Source: Moringa oleifera (taxonomy: Eukaryota; Streptophyta; Magnoliopsida; Brassicales; Moringaceae). Taken from it: a stretch of 64,000 nt of DNA. A program made the position numbers and the translations under genes. The stretch is taken from the NCBI GenBank assembly GCA_021397835.1, contig JAJFZO010000777.1:932501-996500 (forward strand). Direction: 5' to 3'. Under the pieces are notes generated by a model, which had not been told where the DNA came from, made no database searches, and was given only the letters and a program-made list of their open reading frames with translations. Of the stretch, positions 1 to 12,930 are shown piece by piece (the stretch's first letter is position 1; every line of letters begins with the position of its first letter).

Positions 1-51
1 AGACAAACGGACACAAAACGGACCGAGCGAGAGCGGGAGTGATAGAGTGAG

Positions 52-674
52 ATGGAGAAGATCTGTGTGGCAGTGAGGGTGCGGCCTTCAGTGACGGAAG
101 AACCATCACCTAATGGAACACACTGGAAGGTGGAAGATAATCGCATCTCTCTTCATCGAATCCATGGCACCCCTATATCTGGGGTCTCTTTCGCCTTTGG
201 TATACATCTCCTTTTTCATCTGTTGTGCCATATCCATGTCCTGTTTTCTTATTTATTTTCCTTTCCTTTTTAGATCTTCGCGGTGAGTTTGTTTGGTTTG
301 ATTTAATTTTTTGTCAAAATAAATAATTTCGCTCATTTGGCAGATCACATATTCGATGAGACTTGTACAAATGCCAGGGTGTACGGGCTTCTTACCAAGG
401 ATATCATTTATGCTGCGGTTGAGGGATTTAATGGTGATTAAGCTCTGGTTTGCTTTAAGTCATGATGTGGTGGAAATATCTGTGGTAATTGTTTAAAGGG
501 CATGGTGTAGCCATGGATTCTATGTTTCTGATCCCTTCTAGAGGGAAAGTTAGAAATGTAACATAAATTAATTTATCTTTTTTGTTAGTTTTTCAATATT
601 TTCAGAGAACTGAAAACTCATCTCACCATTCACGCATGATTCAGGCTCCATAGGTTAAGCGCCTTCTAGTTTTA

Positions 675-725
<51 letters not shown>

Positions 726-3700
726 TCTGAGAAATTGAACTAGTGAACTGGCTGTCCTGTTCTTTTGGCTAAAAATTGATGCTACTATGTGCTCGAATTG
801 ACCAATTTTTTATAAGAAAAAATTGTAAATTCTGATGGTGTGACAGTTCATATAATTCAAGTTGAAGAATTCCAAAGGATTTTAGGATATAAGCATGGGA
901 TTAGAAATAGATTGCAGCTTGTGTATAGTCTTAAATTTCCATAATGAATTAAGTGTTTACATTGTAATAGTTTGTCTTCTGTGATCATCCTTGGTATACT
1001 TTTGCATAGAATTTACTGTGTTCTACTACATGAGCTAATATTCTGTGAAACACATGGCTAAGGAGATTAATTCTTTCATTTAATTCATTACAGGAACTGC
1101 TTTTGCATATGGACAGACCAGCAGTGGTAAGACCTTCACCATGAATGGTTCTGCAAATGATCCTGGAATTATTCATCGTGCTGTTGAAGATGTATTTAAA
1201 AGAATAGAGATGGTAAGTGCTGCTACAGGTGCTACAAATTTTGATTTATGCATGTTGGAGAAATCAACGCATGATTGCTATTTTTAATCTATGATATTCA
1301 TAGATATCTGACCGAGAGTTCCTGATCCGAGTTTCCTACATGGAAATTTACAATGAGGAAATCAATGATCTTCTTGCAGTAGAGAACCAAAAATTACAAA
1401 TTCATGAGAGTTTGGAGGTTGGTAGCTATTAATGAGCTGAGGCTGTTCAGACTCCGAGTAGTTTGTTTAGTATCTTTCAAATCACTGACATTTCTTGCTT
1501 CCCAGCGTGGCATATTTGTTGCAGGCCTCAAAGAGGAAATTGTGAGTGGTGCTGAACAGGTGCTTGAACTCATTGAGTCAGGAGAAGGTCTGAAAGCAAT
1601 CACTAAACATGGAACTCACCCTTTTAACTAAGCAAACTAATATCTATTACTTTTTCTTTACAGTCAATAGGCACTTTGGTGAGACAAACATGAATGTTCG
1701 TAGCAGTAGATCCCACACAATTTTCAGAATGGTATATTCTTGACGTATTATTGGAACTTAGCTCCACTTGGATGCCAGTATCTTATGGATTTTCTCTTAA
1801 TTAAAGAGGTATTTATCTTGTATGCCAGGTAATTGAGAGCAAGGGAAAGGAAACTAGCTCTCCCAAGGATTTCTCAAGTACTGATGCTATTCGTGTCTCA
1901 GTCTTGGTTTGTATTTCTTCCAAAATGTTGTTCAGAATAGAGCTAGGTTCATGTTCTTTCATGTTTTAACAGAAACCTAATAACTCACTGTCTGGGCTGC
2001 TTACACTCGATTTTCTTCTTCCTTAATTGGAAAACAGAATTTGGTAGATTTGGCTGGGTCTGAAAGAATCGCCAAAACTGGAGCTGGTGGAGTCCGCTTA
2101 AAGGAAGGAAAGTACATCAACAAGAGCTTAATGGTTCTTGGTAATGTGATTAATAAACTAAGTGATGGTCCAAAGCAGAGGTATTTCTTTCACTTGAACA
2201 AACCATCTTAGTATGTGAAAGAAGTATATTCTAATGAAACAAACCTCTCATACAGGGGGCATATTCCTTATCGTGATAGTAAGCTCACCCGTATACTTCA
2301 ATCTGCTCTTGGTGGTAATGCGAAAACTTCAATTATATGTACTGTAGCCCCCGAAGAGGTAGCCTATTACTCATTTTTTTCGTCTCCCTTTTTTGAATCT
2401 TATTTACACCTTTTCTAAATGGGAAGCTGCACATTTTGACTTACCTATGGTACATCTTGGTACATTTAGGTTCATGTTGAGGAAACAAAGGGAACACTCC
2501 AGTTCGCTAGCAGAGCCAAGCGCATCACAAACTGTGCTCAAGTGAATGAGGTCTGCTTGGGAACCTAACTTTTGTACATAGATTCCTCAACCACCAAAAA
2601 GGCCAGTGGTTGCCTAGAAGATATTCTTCTTCCTTTCTTTCTTCCATCTACTCTCCTCCCCCACGTCTCACCCCCACCAAAAATCAGCAGAGTTTTCATT
2701 GGTTCTCCACTTAAATCACATTTAAGCTAATTATGGTTTAATTTTTCAGATTTTGACAGATGCAGCTTTATTAAAGCGGCAAAAGTTAGAGATAGAAGAA
2801 CTACGTAGGAAACTTCAGGTGATCATATGATTTCTATTTCCAGAAGGGGTATGAAATCAAACTGACATAGTAAAATTCCTCAGGGATCTCATTCTGAGGT
2901 GCTGGAGCAAGAGATTCTAAAACTGAGAAATGAGATGCTCAAGGCAGGTTTTTTTTTGTGCCTTTATAGCGAATAGACTATTCTTCTGAGCACCAGTTAG
3001 TTATGTTTATATGCATTTATTTGATCCTCTGCCCCCCGCGGAAAAAAATAAATTTCAGTATGAATTAGAGCGTGAGAAGCTCGCATTGCAACTGGAAGAG
3101 CAGAGGAGATCACAGAGAGAACGTGACCAATGCATTAAGGAGCAACAGATGAAAATTGATAACCTCAGCAGTCTTGTTACAAATTCAGACTGTGATAGGA
3201 GCTCAAACGAGGTATGAATTATTCTCGGAGTGCCTAAAAAATTATCTGGTTTCAACTGCTGTCACATATCTTGTCTTTTTATGGTTGTTTTGTCAATGGC
3301 CTTAACAGGTCTTGTAATTGTAATAGGAAGAGTTTTGTGTATCTTATCTCACGTTTTATCTTTTTCTAAGATACAAATGAACATTTTAAAGCCATCCAAA
3401 ATTCATCTTCAATGTGTCACATCCTGCTTATATAATTTCATTGTTATTTATGTTTAGTTCTGTATCAACGCGGAGGCATACTTTGTTGTGGGATCACAGA
3501 GTATGAACAGTAAGCTGCTTGCATGAAGGTTGCTATGATCATTTCTTGTAGATCTGTTCTGAAGGATTCATAACAATGGCAATTTAGGTGAAAATAAATT
3601 CTAGGTTCAGCATAGATTTAATGGTAAATGAAATTTTCAGTTTGGTATAAAAACAGTAATTATGTGGTCAAAGGTGTATTTACTCATTTAACTTCATTCT

Positions 3701-6700
3701 TTTATTGAATTATTATTTTACTATTCTCTTTGAGAATAAATTGTATGCTAGGGCAATTATTCAATATTTATTTTATGATATTGAGGTTTTTGATAATATA
3801 TATTTTGTGGCAGTCAAATGATTCTAAGAGAAAAAGCCCTCAGGAAGAATGCAATGAAACCAATGGCATATGCCAAGGAGATGTTTTTAGAACTCCTTGC
3901 TTTAAGGCAGCTCCTACTGCATTCGTAGTCAAGCGATCAAATTATTCAAGGCTATCCGATTATAGCCCATTGCCAGATTCTTTTAGCAATGTGGCTGATG
4001 AAGACACTTGGATGAAAATGAACAAAGGTTATGTAGCTGATCTAGATTCACTTCAGGTTACTCCAGCAAGAAAAGTTCAATCTGCTCGGTCAAGTGATGT
4101 AACATCAGTGAGTTATAGACACCTCTCAAATATTTCTATTAGCATGCTAAGTAAATCCTCACATCTTTTCCTTAGAGAAAATTGTTATTCTAAGTTCACA
4201 AGCTTTTGAACCAAAAGAGGAGATTTGGTTTCACTAAGAAAATTTACTCATTTTTTTTTTCTCTTCTCAGGTTCCTTTGTTTGTTTCTGAATGTTTCCTT
4301 TTCTGTGCACACCAGCTTGTTGCTGGAGAAATCATTTAAACAGAAGCTGGCTGGCTTCACATTTTTTCATCCATCTAAATGAATATTACTCTTTTCTTGT
4401 AGCCCTGTTCAGGTTTATACAAAAATAAATTAATAAAGATCACTGATGCAGATGGAATCATAACTTAGACCTGATCTACCATAGAATTTTGTTAATATGC
4501 TCATAATTCCTTATCATGTCTCTGTAATGGGCACTTTTGCTCCGGTGCACAGGTAGAAATACTTTGATTTCTAATGTGCATATTGAGATTTAATTAACAT
4601 GTTTCACAGGGTTGTTCACATGAGAATTGCAACGAAGAGGTTGAGAATCTCAAGAGACAATTAGAAATCATCATAAATGAGAAGAATGGCCTTGAGGTCA
4701 GTACATATGGCTTTAAATTTTTTTGTTGGAACTATATAATTTGTCAAATACATGAACTACTGTTTTCTTTTGGCTCCAAAATACAGTGAATAATCTTTCC
4801 TATGGGCTAGATAGAAACCTACATGCTTGAAGACTCTGTTCCAAAGGATATGCCATTCACTAGTTTTAAATGAATACATTATTAATGGTGAAGGACACTG
4901 ATGTGCCAGCCATGTGGCCTCATTATATATCTATGAATTTTGCTGGGTGTTGTTATTGATTTGTAGAACGCAAATTGACAGCTGTGAAGATCTTTCTCTC
5001 ATCTATCAATAGCTTGATGTGAGAATAGACCATTCATTTTTACCCCCTCATTAAGATTTGTTCGATGGATTTTTCTGCTGATACCTTCGGGTATCCTATC
5101 TTTGCTAGATTTTCATTTAATTGTCGCTTCTTGTCACTGCTAAAATTTTCAGTTTATTGAACTTCTACCCATTAAAATTGCATGTTAGTATTTGACATTG
5201 CATCCATGGTTTCCGTCACTTTTCATGTGGTTTATACTTCTCTGAACACTTATAACTTTGAAATGGTGCACATATTTACAGAGAAAACATACTGAACAAG
5301 TACTTTTGAATGATGAATTAATGGGAGAGATATATGAACTTAAACAAGAGGCCCTCCTGATTCAAGAAATGCCCCAAAGGCTTTGTGAATCTGTGGCAAG
5401 TTGCAAAGATGTTTATGAGGATATTTTGTCAATGGTGCAGGTAAACTATGGGCATTATATCTATCGCTTTTGATCTTTATTTCTTAGATTTAATGATGTA
5501 ACTTTTGTTTTCATTTGTTTTGCGATGTGGATAGAGTTTTGTCTCTGATGGGAAATCTTCAACTTCAAAATTGCTGTCTAGCATATGTGAAATTGGAACG
5601 AGTCTTCTCTCAACACTAGAAATCCATTTCTCGATGGTGGATGGTCAGAGATCTTTGCCTGTGAATGATTCTCTAATCCGAGAACAATGTGAAGTGCTTA
5701 ATAGGCGATTGAATAGCACAATTAGATCTTTGTTGTCAGAAACATCAAGCTCTGAGAATGAGCCAGTGAAGAATCCACTATGTGGCTGCAAACATAGGGT
5801 AACTACCTCGTCAAAATTATCAGGATATCATTCATCAATTATGATTGTTTTCTCTGTCCTGATGTTAGGATATTTTGTTTCCTTCTTCAGAAATGTGATC
5901 CTTTAAACTGGTGTTTGCTATATATTCTTTTATTTGTTATGTTCATTCATTAGTTATATATATTTCAATAAAAGATAAATAAGAAAAATATTTTTCTTCA
6001 CTTTTTTGTTTTGTTTCCTAGACAGTCCATGTTTTAAACTAGATAAACAAGTTGAGTTTTTTGTTTCGTTTTTATGTGTCTAGCGGAATCTAAGTTGCTT
6101 CTCATGGTTCTATGACAATAAAACAATGATTAGAAGTCACAAAGCAGCCTCATCATGTGCATCTTAAATGCTGAGAATTATGTATTTATGTTACGTAGTA
6201 CTAACAAAAAAACAACAAATCCAATTGATATTGTCAGTTCATTTGTATGCAACTTGTTTTAGATTCTTATTCTACTTGTTATGCCACCTTTCAGGGATAT
6301 ACTTACTCATATGTTTGATTCTTGTTTTGAATTAACATGTTTCACAAAGTTCCAGACAACAGAGCTTGTTTTGAATTAACATGTTTCACAAAGTTCCAGA
6401 AAACAGAGAAGTAGTTTTTATGTTGTAGAGCTTATCTATTGGATTTGAACTTGTCTAAAGACAGTGAGAACTGAAAACATTTGAGCTTGTCTAAAGATAG
6501 GTGGAACTGAAAATTCTAGATCATTGTGTTATGAGTCTTTTTCACTACTCTGAAGCTTACTAGTAATGGTTTATTGTCGTAGACTTTTAGTTTAGGACCG
6601 GTCTTTGTATGTGCATTACTTTCACATATTTGTCATCTGGTTAATAACTAACCAGTGGATGTGCCTGGCTAAAAGCTCGGAGCTGGAGTTTTTGAAATTA

Positions 6701-7674
6701 TGTACAGATGAGAAAGTTTAATTAGATTCTGCATGAGGATTTAGGCATTTAAAGCTACCAAAATGATTTATTACTATAACTATCCTTCTAGAAGTGTTAG
6801 GATAGCAGATTTATCTTATAGCAGTAACTACTGATGGTTGAATTATTAGTTTATGAACATGAAAGTTGGAATGAGCTTGCAGCTGAAGTAGCTTCTAGAG
6901 TTATAATTGTATACTTAACATCATAAAAGTAATATAAAAGGACAAACATGGATGGAGAGGACTATTCTTAAAAGAAACCTTTATATTTATTCATAGAGTA
7001 TGGTTGGCATCAATATTGTATGGAATGGTGCTGTATGACCACAGGTTGTGTCAAGAATCCAGGATCTCTCCTTTTAAAGAGTCTTTTAAATGTGTGTCTA
7101 CTTCTCTATATGCATGATAGTAAAGTTTTTAGCTGTCCAGGAGAAGATAAAAATTACTTTTTGGTTGAGAATTGGCAGAGCACATTAGATTGTTGTCCGT
7201 TATGTTTTTAAGATCCAGTTTTTGAATGTGATAAAGGGCTGCACACTGGGAGGAGAAACTGCTTGTTGGAAGGAGAATCTGAGTAATGAGCTTGAAACAA
7301 TCAAGGAAAAGTACCATGACTTGGAGAAAAAATTGGATCTCAAAGCCCAGCTTCTGGAGATTTCTAAAGAAAAATATGGTAGCTTGGAAAGAGAAGTTCA
7401 TCTGTTGAAAGAAGAACGGGATTCTTTGCTTGGGGAAGTCTCTGAATCGTCTCAAAAGCTTGCACTGATTAGTGATCAAAAGGAAAATGTTTTGACTGAT
7501 CTGAACACTGAACTGCAGAGAAGAAAAGATCTTGAAGAAGAAATTAAAAAATTTAGTGTTGCATTTGCATGTAGACAGAGATCCCTTATGTCTTTCCACA
7601 GGGAATTTAAATCTAAAGTAGAGAAACTGAGAAGTCAAAGTCCTGTTTCACCACACAAATCTCTTGGGCATTAA
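52..7674 (+). CDS. KIN7N: Kinesin-7 motor protein (KIN7N / CENP-E-like)
   Basis: Plus-end-directed microtubule motor of the kinesin-7 (CENP-E-like) family, expected on spindle, phragmoplast or cortical microtubules. My model has 18 exons giving 855 aa: 52-199, 344-433, 1094-1212, 1304-1417, 1506-1587, 1664-1731, 1829-1906, 2038-2180, 2256-2358, 2470-2550, 2750-2818, 2884-2943, 3059-3211, 3814-4107, 4610-4696, 5282-5440, 5535-5798, 7219-7674. Phases join cleanly throughout. The N-terminal motor begins [12 protein letters not shown]. It has the P-loop GQTSSGKT (residues 86-93), switch I SSRSH (198-202) and switch II DLAGSE (237-242), followed by the neck and a long coiled coil rich in E, K and L. 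The motor and neck closely match remembered Arabidopsis At1g59540. The ATG at 52 is the family start. Intron 12 (2944-3058) needs a GC donor. The last exon may start at 7213 instead of 7219, which is also in frame. Introns above 500 nt (434-1093, 3212-3813, 4108-4609, 4697-5281, 5799-7218) hold only simple repeats and small duplications. Confidence 0.93.
679..725. repeat. (TC)n(TA)n compound microsatellite
   Basis: About ten TC units run directly into about thirteen TA units inside kinesin intron 2. It looks like an ordinary intronic microsatellite that may vary in length between individuals. Confidence 0.95.
6321..6408. repeat. 44-bp tandem duplication in kinesin intron 17
   Basis: Two adjacent 44-bp units (6321-6364 and 6365-6408) differ at one position. 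Each contains the string ATTAACATGTTTCACA. The same string occurs at the 3' end of intron 14, just before exon 15 (about 4593-4608), so the unit resembles a 3' splice-site region. No exon is recognisable after it. Confidence 0.9.
6444..6515. repeat. 36-bp tandem duplication in kinesin intron 17
   Basis: Two adjacent 36-bp units (6444-6479 and 6480-6515) share the core CTTGTCTAAAGA and a GAACTGAAAA tail, with several mismatches. They are more diverged than the 44-bp pair just upstream, suggesting an older local duplication. Confidence 0.85.
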
Positions 7675-10035
7675 ACATTGTAGATATTGGTTGTTTAACA
7701 TTATACTAGGCCTTCAGTTTAGTCTTTGTAATGTAATGAACATTACCCTTTTGGATGCTTTGTTGTTGTTATTAATTGGGCTTCTTTTTATTAAATTGCC
7801 AATGTTAAAGTTTGAGTTCTATTACCTTTGCTCTGTTGATGTATTTGCAGCCTAATGTCTTTGAATATTAAATTTGTTGCTGTTGCCCTATCAATATTAG
7901 TTCAATATTGATGTAACCATTTCAATTCTAGAACTTGACCCCTTCTGAATTTCTTGGATGGATAGTACTTAGCAGACTGTTAGGAAGAATGTAGTTTCCT
8001 TCTGAACCATTTCCAAATGGAAGGCTTATATCTAGGTGGGTTATCAGGTGAACAAAGCTTAAGTAGTTCAATACATAACTGTTAACCATAACATGTGCTT
8101 TCCAATTGAACATGAGTGTTAGGACCTTAGCTGCATATCACAAAATTTCGCTTCCTAAATTTTTATTTCGTTCAAGATCAGAAATCTTTTCAGGACAAGA
8201 GCATCAAAGACATGATGCCTGCTTACACCTGGGTGCCCCTTGGTTTGGCAATGTTGTCCATCCTACCAACTATATTGTCCATATGGGGCTCAAAAGCCAG
8301 CAGTCTTTCTTTATGTTTAAACACCACTAGTAAACTTACATAGTTGCTTTATTCTCAGTAACATTAACTTGACTGCGGAAGAAAAAGGAAAGAAACAAAG
8401 AGAAGGCTTCTCTTTCAAGTGAGTTTTAGGCTTGCACGTGGTGTACCCAGCAAGGTAAAGATGATTATATCCCTTATACTTTAACATGAGTGGGGGCTTG
8501 ATATATTCATTAGATGGTGATGGAAATTTTAGATCCACATCATATTCTCACTAGATGGATGGCTCATTATTAACACCCATGTGTATGGATGACAATAACA
8601 TATTAACCAAAACAGGTACAAAAAAGTGCAGCATCTCTTTTGTAATCCTAGATATAGTATACGGTTGGCGGGGCTATAATAAACCCAAAGTATGATGAAG
8701 CAATTTCTTAGTGTTAGGTCCTAATTAATATTTGTACTTTATTGCAGGATGACACATTAAAACTAATAGTTGAACCGTTTAAGAGAAATTTTAAGCTCTG
8801 GTATGATTCTTTGAATATTTTCTTTATTAGTTCTAATCAAACTTAAAGGCTTCTTATCATGCTGATTCGTTGACATGACGCTTAAATTCTATGTTCTTGG
8901 TTTTGACGCATGAACAACTAGTCTTCCATGGAAGAGAGACGGGCCAGTATCTTACTCTGTCGTAATATAGTAAGTTGTGGGGACTTATCTGGTTAAAACT
9001 TCTTCACCCTGAACCTTGAAGCATAAAGTATTAGGGCATAAGGAATGGCTTTCAAAATCTTACTGAACAATCAAAAAGTGACAGAAAAGCCCAAATAGAG
9101 TCCCCCGTTTACTGTTTAGAGTCCCAGGGACAAACAACAGAGCGCTGGCTGTACAAGAAAGACTAGTTCGTCCACATGCTAATGAATCAACCTGTCCTTC
9201 CTTTGATGGGTAAAGAGAGAAAAGGGAAATTTAGACACCAATAAAGAGAAGAAGAATAACTAAAATAGCAGTTACATGACAAGTATGGGATGGGATTTCA
9301 CTGTCACTCTTGCATCTTCCTGATGTTACTCGACATTATTCAGGCTGATGCTGTTTGAGAATTTACATAGAAATGGGTGAGAGAATATACAAGCATGAAT
9401 TGCTGTTATCATTTGTTTTACTTCCTATTCACCTAGAGGTTGGTAGGTTAGCTATCAGAATTTTGAAACTGCACTGTTTGTAATCCCACGATAGGTGACC
9501 TGCTGCCAGTCATTGTGGCCACTATACAGATTATTCTTGCATGAGGACCCATCAAATGATTGCTTGCTTGTAAAACCCATAAAGAAGCCAACCTGAAAGG
9601 AATGAATGTATAGAACATATTCTTCTCTTCTCTGTTTCTTCTTTCTTTCGAGTATTGGGTATGAAAGTTAAAGAATTAAAGATGAATGTGTTAGGCTAAG
9701 GGGTCTTGTCTGTAACGTAATGTGGTTCTACAAAGATGCAAAAAACCATTTTCTTTTGCATGCAAGTATCTGTTACGAAAACAAATTATGAGTGCTTTGC
9801 ATTGCTCTGTGATATACGAGAAAACCGACAGTCTTTAATCCAGAAATGGCAGTATTCAATTTGCCTCTCTCTTCTGTACCCATCAGCAATATGGACTAGT
9901 TATGGATGCACTTTATGAACAGGACATGATACTTGGGGGACCGAGTAAGCATACTAACCATTTCTGCAGAGAAGACAGAAAGAGAGAGAGGGAGAGAGAG
10001 AGGTCGGCAAGTGATAACACGCAATTAAGAACAAA
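7675..10035. other. Intergenic region between kinesin and DUF4378 genes
   Basis: It holds the kinesin 3' UTR and the promoter and leader of the DUF4378 gene, which lie on the same strand. A GA-rich tract at about 9981-10002 sits just before the DUF4378 start codon and is probably in its leader. The short open frames here have no family features and no coding-like composition. I see no RNA gene or mobile element. Confidence 0.6.
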
Positions 10036-11788
10036 ATGCTGGAGAGGAATCAGAAGATAACAGTGGACCAAGACAAGCCTATATACCCTGCAGAGTCCAG
10101 GCAGTCTTTGGAACTCAAAGAGGGTAACTCCAAGACTTAAAAGCTTATATAATAACCCTACACTACGTTTGGACTCTCTCTCTTTACTTTCTCCCTCTGG
10201 AAGTCTTAAATACTCAAACCTTCTGTTGTCGCTCGTGCTGTCAGTCCAAACTGACAGATATGCTGTGTCTTCCCCTTTAATAGACTTGTCCCTAGCTACC
10301 TACACCACAGCGTAGTCATCCCCTCTTTCCAACTGCTTAAACTTCCACCATAAAATCTTCATTTCCAGTGCCTGTGGAAGCCTTTAGACGCAACCCTGAT
10401 AAAATGGGTACTACAAGACCTAAACCAGTTAGACGACTGAAGGATCTCCTTAAAGAGCAACAAGAACCTTTCGTACTAGAAGTTTACCTTTCAGAACGAG
10501 GGTATCCCGGAAGAAGATTGAATTCAATCCCCAAGAATGGCTGCAACCATGGAGATTCAAGCAACTTTGTAGAGACTGCAGGAAGTGGTGGTAGTCTAAA
10601 CAAGAGCAAAAAGGGTAGTCCGTACTCTTCGAAAGTACTTGGAGTTGTATGTAACAAGGTTCTTGCCATTAACGACCTCTTGAGCATCAAGAATTCTGAC
10701 AGTCAAGATGGAAAATCTAGTTTCACTGACACTGGTAGGAAAGCTCAAGAAGCTGCAGAACCAAATAGAGATTCATCTTCCAGGAGCACCACTAGAGTGT
10801 ATAATTCATACACCAATAGTGATACTGAAGAAACCTCAACTTCCTTACGGAAAGAGTGTACCTGGTTAACTGGAAATACTTCCGAGCCTCTGAAACTCAG
10901 CAATCCAAGAGGTGAAGAGGTACAAAAGCATTTTTCTTATGTCTTTCAAGTAAACTCAATTATGTTTAGAACAATTAATTTGAAGTTTGTGCGGAAACAA
11001 CTGGTTCTGGTTCTGTTTAGTTGCTGACAATTGGCAAAGCTAACAGGCTGCTGCAGATGGCAAGCTTCCATGGAGATGCATAGAGTGGGACGATGGAAAA
11101 CAAGACAGCCCTGTGTCGGTCTTAGAAGACATGCTTTCTCATACAGGTTCCGCATTTCATACAGATCAGTATATTTGTCTGTTATTGAGCAAGTTTCTTT
11201 GCTCTATACTTTTCTGATTCTTGGATTATTGCTATCTGAAATCACAAATCAGCACGTAAGAGTTCAATTGCAAGGCAAGAAGAGAATCCGTCAGGAACTT
11301 GTGCCGTACCTTTTAGGAACATCACCGAAGATTCCATATTATCAGCTTCTCTCTGGAAATTACTTCTCCAGTCGGCAACAGAAAAGCCAACTTGTAGAGG
11401 AGTGGCAGAGATACAAGCACAAGAGGTCGTCCAATCTGCTCAGCCATTTTTGAAAATGAAAAGGGTCTTACAACAGACAAAGCAACTATTATTTGATTGC
11501 GTACGAGAAGCCGTGGAGATCCATGGAAGAGAGGGAAGGCACCAACGGGGAAACGTGATATTGGGGTCTGAAGAGCTGGGAAAGATCATCTGTGGGAAAA
11601 TAAAGCTGTGGGGCGAGCAGTCTGGGGATGAATCAAACATAGCAAAATTGTTAGAAGTGGAATTTTCAGAATCAGCAAGTGAATGGTATTGTTTTGTATC
11701 ACTAAACAAGAAAATTGCCACAGAGATTGGAGATGCCATTTTGGAAGAGATCAAACATGAAATTGTTATAGAACTGACTTTTCTCTAG
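10036..11788 (+). CDS. DUF4378 domain protein (TRM-like)
   Basis: Plant DUF4378 protein, resembling the TON1-recruiting-motif (TRM) group linked to cortical microtubules. Its specific function is unknown. The model has four exons and 424 aa: 10036-10123, 10369-10919, 11047-11146, 11253-11788. Phases are 88 nt (phase 1), then 639 nt (phase 0), then 739 nt (phase 1), and the frame is open to the stop. A conserved N-terminal stretch around residues 51-74 reads RRLKDLLKEQQEPFVLEVYL. The middle is Ser/Asn-rich and low in complexity. The C-terminal DUF4378 domain (about 300-424) contains LLFDCVREAVE, LWGEQSGDESN and a final GDAILEEIKHEIVIELTF. The ATG at 10036 is the first that joins in frame to exon 2, whose own first codon is split across the junction. 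The exon 3 donor (ACAG followed by gttccg) is weak, so that junction is the least certain part. Confidence 0.8.
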
Positions 11789-12930
11789 GAACCTTCAAGT
11801 AGCAGTGAGGTCGGTCCAAATTCATGTATCTCAAATTTTACTAGTTCGAACATGAAAATTTGGTCATTGCATGGTTGTCCCCCATTGGCAAAGATTTAGT
11901 CTTCAGTGAAAACCATGTTTTTCCTTACATTATTCTCATTCTTTAAAATGGTCATTAAGATATTTTAAGAACGTAAGAATCATGACAGCTGGTTTTCTCA
12001 TGCCTAAACTTTTAAACCACCGTCAAAAACCTTTCGCCTGGAAGCAAGTGCAATCAATAGGCCGCTCCTACATGTCCACGCCTCAGTTCTCTGTGTAGTG
12101 GACTAAAGGGAAACCCATCTTAAAAGGCTTCTTTAATGATTTATAGAAAGATGTTGATGTTTAAACCATCGAATAGAAAAACAAACAATTTAAAAAGTTA
12201 GATATCTAGCAGCTCTGTTTTCCCACATTCAAAGGTCACTATTACATTTTGATTCATAGCACACTATTGCAAACTTGGCCCAACTTCACCATCATTTTGA
12301 TCTCTTCTATTTTCAGATTCAAAATTCTTTTGGTAGAGGAATTGATTAAAATTAATCACAAAAGATCCATAAAAGGAATACTTGAAAGTTAAAGACACCT
12401 CACCTCATCCACCCACCCCTAATCATGTACCCTGGTCCTTCTCAGATCTGATAACTAATGGCTTGCACCACCGATTATAGCTTGCACCCCTGCTATGAAT
12501 TCCAGTTCCTCTCAAAATATTAGAATCATAGGAGAAGATTTCAAATCCAAACAGCAAAAATTGAATGCATAGTAACCTCCTCTTTCTTTTCGTACTTGAG
12601 AAACTAGCCAGCATCAGTTTGACTTCTTACAAAAGGTCATGATTTGATCTTTCTCAAGTTCATAATATCAAACCTGTGACCAGTTTGTATGCAATCATGC
12701 TGACCAGCATTCTTAAATATCATCTCTGAGACAAACCAATAGTAACACTTTGGCAGCTTTCGAAGTAAGCACAATAAGTAGCATCATTCATCAGAAAAAT
12801 TTTGTGAATAGATAAACATCCCAAGAGGTCAGGGTTGAAAACTACATCCATCACATATAGTCAGATACCAGCAACAATCCTGCCAATGCAAAAAGGCTAG
12901 TATGCAGGTAAAAGATCGGAGAACATGAAG
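11789..12930. other. Intergenic region between convergent genes
   Basis: The DUF4378 gene (+) and PRP40A (-) end here tail to tail, so this stretch should hold both 3' UTRs and polyadenylation sites. It is AT-rich with no coding frame, repeat family or RNA gene that I can recognise. Confidence 0.6.

Noticed and set aside
2948..2949. GT donor four bases inside kinesin intron 12
   Set aside because: Its use creates an immediate stop codon (GTA TGA) in the next exon.
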